From positions 558,001-622,000 of the forward strand of contig NZ_JAATOV010000001.1 of the NCBI RefSeq assembly GCF_011806425.1: a DNA stretch of 64,000 bases, given 5' to 3'. The first letter of the stretch is position 1. Each line of letters starts with the position of its first letter. The position numbers and the translations under genes are program-made. This DNA is from Thalassospira lucentensis. Its GTDB lineage: Bacteria > Pseudomonadota > Alphaproteobacteria > Rhodospirillales > Thalassospiraceae. Below are positions 59,797 through 64,000 of the stretch, piece after piece. The notes beneath the pieces are model-generated. The model was not told the origin of the DNA and did no database searches. It worked only from the letters and a program-made list of their open reading frames with translations.

Positions 59797-61020
59797 TTAT
59801 AGCGACTCGCCCTGCATCAATTTTGGCAGAGTCCCGGCATAGCCCATGGCATGGGACATGAAGGTTTTCTTGAGAGGTGGAATTTTCTGCACAACCGCAA
59901 GACCAATGTCACGGGCCCATTTGATCGGGGCAATATCATTGGAAAATAGACGGTTGGTCAGATCGGTAACCCCCAACATCACCGTGTTATCAAAGCGGCG
60001 CCACTGGGCATATTCGCCCAACACATCGGCACTGCCAATATCGCGACCAAGTCGGCGCGCATTGACCAGAATTTCTGCCAGCACAGCCACATCGCGAATG
60101 CCCATATTCAGGCCCTGCCCAGCAATCGGATGCATCCCGTGTGCCGCGTCGCCAATCAGTGCAATGCGGTCATCGGTGTAGTGATAGGCATGCTGAAGAC
60201 CCAGCGGATAGCAAAAACGCGGGCCAACCACCTCAAGGTCGCCAAGATAGCCATCAAACCGGCGATGCAACTCATCTGTGAAGGTTTGTTCATCCAGATT
60301 GACCAAATAATTGGCCTGATCGGTGCCTTCGGTCCAAACAATGGAACACCGATCTTCGGTCATTGGCAAAATGGCAAACGGCCCAGCTGGCAGGAAATGT
60401 TCAACCGCAAGACCGTTATGGGGCTGCTTATGCTTGACCGTACAAACGACCGCACTTTGCTTATAGCTCCAGCTATAGGTTTTGATGCCCGCCCATTCGC
60501 GCAACATGGATTTGCGCCCCTCGGCACCAATGGCAAGCGGTGCACGCACGGATCGGCCATCGTCCAACGTAATCGTCATACCGCCTTGATCGCGTGCGAT
60601 GTCTTCGACCCGTGCCGGGGCGAGCATTTCGACCAGATCATTTTCGGCAATTGCACGATACAAAGCACCGCGCGTAACCAGATTTTCGACGATATAGCCC
60701 AATGGTTTGTCACCAAGGTCGGCATGATCGTAATGCAAGAACAGCGGGCTTTGGCCATCCGCAATGCGGATATCAAGGATTGGTTCGGCTTCATCGGCCA
60801 TGTGTTCCCACGCACCGATGACTTCAAGCACGGATTTTGATGCCGCCGCAATCGCACAGGTCCGGCCATCATAGTTGGCCGTCAGGATTGTTTTGGGATC
60901 AGCAAAGTCAATCACGACCGATTTGATGCCCCCATGCGCCAGCGCCAAAGCCATCGCCGCACCATTCAGGCCACCGCCCAAAATAATCACATCGGTCTTC
61001 ATCACGTTCTGATCATGCAT
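59797..61020 (-). CDS. UbiH/UbiF/COQ6 family FAD hydroxylase
   Basis: 407 residues. FAD motif DVIILGGGLNGAAMALALAHGG at residue 9 (GGGLNG, a slight variant of GxGxxG), TCAIAAASK, and the family signature IALIGDAAHGMHPIAGQGLNMGIRDV near residue 280. These monooxygenases add hydroxyls to the ubiquinone ring. Which position is modified (C1, C5, C6) cannot be read from sequence. ATG at 61020 has AGGGA ten bases upstream. Alone on the minus strand. Confidence 0.9.
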   Translation of the reverse strand: MHDQNVMKTDVIILGGGLNGAAMALALAHGGIKSVVIDFADPKTILTANYDGRTCAIAAASKSVLEVIGAWEHMADEAEPILDIRIADGQSPLFLHYDHADLGDKPLGYIVENLVTRGALYRAIAENDLVEMLAPARVEDIARDQGGMTITLDDGRSVRAPLAIGAEGRKSMLREWAGIKTYSWSYKQSAVVCTVKHKQPHNGLAVEHFLPAGPFAILPMTEDRCSIVWTEGTDQANYLVNLDEQTFTDELHRRFDGYLGDLEVVGPRFCYPLGLQHAYHYTDDRIALIGDAAHGMHPIAGQGLNMGIRDVAVLAEILVNARRLGRDIGSADVLGEYAQWRRFDNTVMLGVTDLTNRLFSNDIAPIKWARDIGLAVVQKIPPLKKTFMSHAMGYAGTLPKLMQGESL

Positions 61021-61935
<915 letters not shown>

Positions 61936-61958
61936 GTCCAGAGACAAGGGGAGACACA

Positions 61959-63287
61959 ATGAACATTCCTATGAAAAAAACCGGCCTTGCCGCTCTTGCA
62001 GGCACCGCCGTTCTCGCGCTCGCTTCTCCGGCCTTTGCTCAGGACGCAGGCGTTTCGGCAGAGACCCAATACATTTTGAACAGCTTTAGCTTCCTGTTCA
62101 GTGGCGCACTGGTCATGTGGATGGCAGCTGGCTTTGCCATGCTCGAAGCTGGTCTGGTTCGCACCAAAAACGTTTCGACCATTCTTTTGAAGAATATCTC
62201 GCTCTTCGCAGTTGCTGGCATCATGTATTACCTCATCGGGTATAACCTGATGTACATGGATGTCACTGGCTGGATCGGCTCGCTCAGCCTTTGGGGTGCG
62301 GATGATGCCGCAGCTCTTGGTGGCGATTTCTCAGGGGGTTATTCCGCAACGTCTGACTGGTTCTTCCAGATGGTGTTCGTTGCAACCGCAGCTTCGATCG
62401 TTTCGGGTACTGTTGCCGAGCGCATCAAACTGTGGCCGTTCATGATCTTTGTCGTCATCCTGACCGGCGTTCTGTACCCGATTACGGGTTCATGGACCTG
62501 GGGCGGCGGCTGGTTGTCCGAAATGGGCTTCTCTGACTTTGCTGGCTCAACCATCGTTCACTCAATCGGCGGCTGGGCTGCTTTGACCGGTGCGATTATC
62601 CTTGGTGCACGTAAAGGCAAGTACGGCCAGGACGGTTCGGTTCATCCGATGCCGGGTTCGAACCTTCCGCTTGCAACGCTTGGTACCTTTATCTTGTGGC
62701 TCGGCTGGTTCGGCTTCAACGGTGGTTCCCAGCTTGCTATGGGTTCGGCTGCTGACGTGATCGCGATTGCCAACATCTATGGCAACACGTCGATGGCGGC
62801 TGCTGGTGGTGTTGTTGCTGCCATGATCCTGACCCAGATCCTTTACAAAAAGGTCGACCTGACCATGGCACTTAACGGTGCACTTGCTGGTCTGGTATCG
62901 ATCACGGCTGGTCCGGACACCCCGACCATTGGTTCGGCAATCATCATCGGCGCAATCGGCGGCATTCTGGTTGTTGTTGCAGTTCCGCTGCTCGACAAAC
63001 TGAAAATCGACGATGTCGTTGGCGCAGTTTCGGTTCACTTGGTTTGCGGTATCTGGGGCACGCTTGCTGTTCCATTCACCAATGAAGGTGCATCGTTTGG
63101 CGTTCAGTTGACCGGTATCGTTGCAATGGGTGCCTTCACCATCGTTACCTCTGCTATCGTCTGGTTGATCTTGAAATTCACTGTTGGCATCCGCCTCAGC
63201 GAAGAAGACGAAGCAATGGGTTCTGATGCTGCTGAGCTTGGCCTCGAAGCTTATCCGGAATTCGGTAAAGGTTCGCAGCGCTTCTAA
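61959..63287 (+). CDS. amtB: Ammonium transporter AmtB
   Basis: 442 residues. Signal peptide (KKTGLAALAGTAVLALASPAFAQ) followed by eleven helices. Pore residues are conserved: the His of STIVHSIGGWAALTG, the His of VSVHLVCGIWGTLAVP, the Asp of GFSDFAGSTI, and FAMLEAGLVRTKNVSTILLKN early in the chain. It conducts ammonium into the cell and is gated by GlnK. GGGGAGA precedes the ATG. Confidence 0.95.
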   Translation: MNIPMKKTGLAALAGTAVLALASPAFAQDAGVSAETQYILNSFSFLFSGALVMWMAAGFAMLEAGLVRTKNVSTILLKNISLFAVAGIMYYLIGYNLMYMDVTGWIGSLSLWGADDAAALGGDFSGGYSATSDWFFQMVFVATAASIVSGTVAERIKLWPFMIFVVILTGVLYPITGSWTWGGGWLSEMGFSDFAGSTIVHSIGGWAALTGAIILGARKGKYGQDGSVHPMPGSNLPLATLGTFILWLGWFGFNGGSQLAMGSAADVIAIANIYGNTSMAAAGGVVAAMILTQILYKKVDLTMALNGALAGLVSITAGPDTPTIGSAIIIGAIGGILVVVAVPLLDKLKIDDVVGAVSVHLVCGIWGTLAVPFTNEGASFGVQLTGIVAMGAFTIVTSAIVWLILKFTVGIRLSEEDEAMGSDAAELGLEAYPEFGKGSQRF

Positions 63288-63344
63288 GCGATATGATTTA
63301 GATACCGGGTGCCGTGTTTAACGGTTCCCGGACCATCAAATCAA

Positions 63345-63379
63345 AGACCCGTCGGGATTTTCCCCGGCGGGTCTTTTTT
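63345..63379 (+). terminator. Intrinsic terminator after amtB
   Basis: 12-bp stem AGACCCGTCGGG / CCCGGCGGGTCT (one G-U pair), 6-base loop, then TTTTTT. It ends glnK-amtB and separates it from the next amt gene, which therefore needs its own promoter. Confidence 0.9.
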
Positions 63380-63527
63380 GTTTCTGTGCTGCCTTTTTGG
63401 GCAGCAATTTGTTCATTGCAAAGGCAAAACCAGTTTTCCACCGAAACATCCCCCACGTCATTGCATCGTCACCAAAAGCATCCTTGCCCTTACAAGATTA
63501 AGGCCTTTGAACAGTTCAAAACCCCGT

Positions 63528-63543
63528 TGGCACGGAAATTGAT
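63528..63543 (+). promoter_or_regulatory. Sigma-54-like promoter for the second amt gene
   Basis: TGGCACG-GAAA-TTGAT: perfect -24, correct spacing, A for C at the conserved -12. It lies 85 bp before the second Amt start and is very similar in layout to the glnK promoter. The rest of the ~340-bp gap has only the amtB terminator. Confidence 0.55.
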
Positions 63544-63627
63544 CTTGGCTGCTCCGAACCAGAGTTCGGCTGCCCCGGCAAGACCGAACCGAGAGGAAAC
63601 GCTTTTAAATAAACGGGGGGATGCCTT

Positions 63628-64000
63628 ATGGAGGCTTTCCAAACTGCCTCGGACGTGTTTTTCGTCCTGATGGGCGCCATTATGGTGCTTGCGATGCATG
63701 CCGGTTTTGCCTTTCTTGAAGTTGGCACCGTGCGCAAAAAGAATCAGGTCAATGCACTGGTTAAAATCATTGTCGATTTTGCCGTTTCAACGATTGCCTA
63801 TTTCTTTGTCGGATATAGCGTCGCGTACGGCGTTGATTTTTTCGCCAATGCCAACGTGCTTTCCGGTTCTGCCATGATCGATGGACTGCACCCATTTTCG
63901 TCAAGCGGCTATGACTTGGTTAAGTTCTTTTTCCTGCTGACATTTGCTGCCGCCATTCCCGCGATTATTTCGGGCGGCATTGCCGAACGCGCACGTTTTT
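63628..64000 (+). CDS. Second ammonium transporter, N-terminal part, cut by window edge
   Basis: About 124 codons, then the window ends. The protein starts MEAFQTASDVFFVLMGAIMVLAMHAGFAFLEVGTVRKKNQ, an Amt family start without a signal peptide, and continues VNALVKIIVDFAVSTIAYFF and IPAIISGGIAERARF, all typical of Amt. GGGGGG lies seven bases before the ATG. It differs from AmtB (no signal sequence, VRKKNQVN instead of VRTKNVST), so it is an older paralogue with perhaps another affinity. No P-II gene is visible beside it. Confidence 0.93.
   Translation, partial: MEAFQTASDVFFVLMGAIMVLAMHAGFAFLEVGTVRKKNQVNALVKIIVDFAVSTIAYFFVGYSVAYGVDFFANANVLSGSAMIDGLHPFSSSGYDLVKFFFLLTFAAAIPAIISGGIAERARF

Overview
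The window looks like chromosomal core sequence of an alphaproteobacterium, most probably a marine Rhodospirillales close to Thalassospira. This is inferred from the gene content: a 180-kDa class NAD-glutamate dehydrogenase, DUF1127, Trm112/DUF971 small proteins, paired Amt genes with GlnK, a YejABEF system and many EamA/DMT carriers. Codon use looks like a mid-50s G+C genome. I see no insertion sequence, integrase, phage gene, CRISPR array or rRNA operon. Coding density is high and neighbouring genes look alike in base composition.

Layout. 1-5.7 kb: the start of an NhaP2-type antiporter, an Lrp/AsnC regulator, three tandem paralogous EamA/DMT carriers and an HSD10-like 3-hydroxyacyl-CoA dehydrogenase. 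5.8-11 kb: PhhB, an Fe-S uracil-DNA-glycosylase-like protein with a GST, an M17 aminopeptidase, a small MarR protein and a LysE-type exporter with a large palindrome upstream. 11-19.6 kb: a FliL-like exported protein, the complete yejABEF operon, then a LysR regulator divergent from a DUF1127 protein. 19.6-30.5 kb: a methyltransferase, a quinone oxidoreductase, tRNA-Ser(GGA), a divergent MarR/EamA pair with two perfect operators, a ProC-like/ThpR pair, pirin, Tas, a stand-alone FIST protein and a J-domain protein. 30.5-31.4 kb: over 800 bp of AT-rich non-coding DNA with several inverted repeats and one perfect DnaA box.

31.4-43.2 kb: tesA divergent from ybbA-ybbP (the E. coli arrangement), an acyl-CoA synthetase, an exported protein with one CxxCH motif, a Bax-inhibitor-1 protein, a 541-residue unknown and HtpX with a 12-bp tandem repeat in its tail. 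43.3-48.5 kb: a MexEF-like RND pump with its TetR repressor and two related operator-like sites. 48.8-54.8 kb: NAD-GDH divergent from an enoyl-ACP reductase. 54.8-61 kb: a frameshifted DUF488 gene, tRNA-Gly(GCC), a ProX deacylase, the cnoX-LON-Trm112-DUF971 run, OmpW with a perfect FNR-type box, and a UbiH-family hydroxylase. 61.5-64 kb: glnK-amtB and the start of a second Amt gene, each behind a sigma-54-like promoter.

Many genes concern exchange across the membrane (DMT, LysE, Yej, RND, Amt, OmpW) and its local control by dedicated repressors, most of which have visible palindromic sites. Nitrogen metabolism (GlnK, two Amts, NAD-GDH) is concentrated in the last 16 kb. I found no clear new multigene system. 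The best leads are the two amt promoters, the broken DUF488 gene, the AT-rich gap, the exported CxxCH protein and the repressor/operator pairs.
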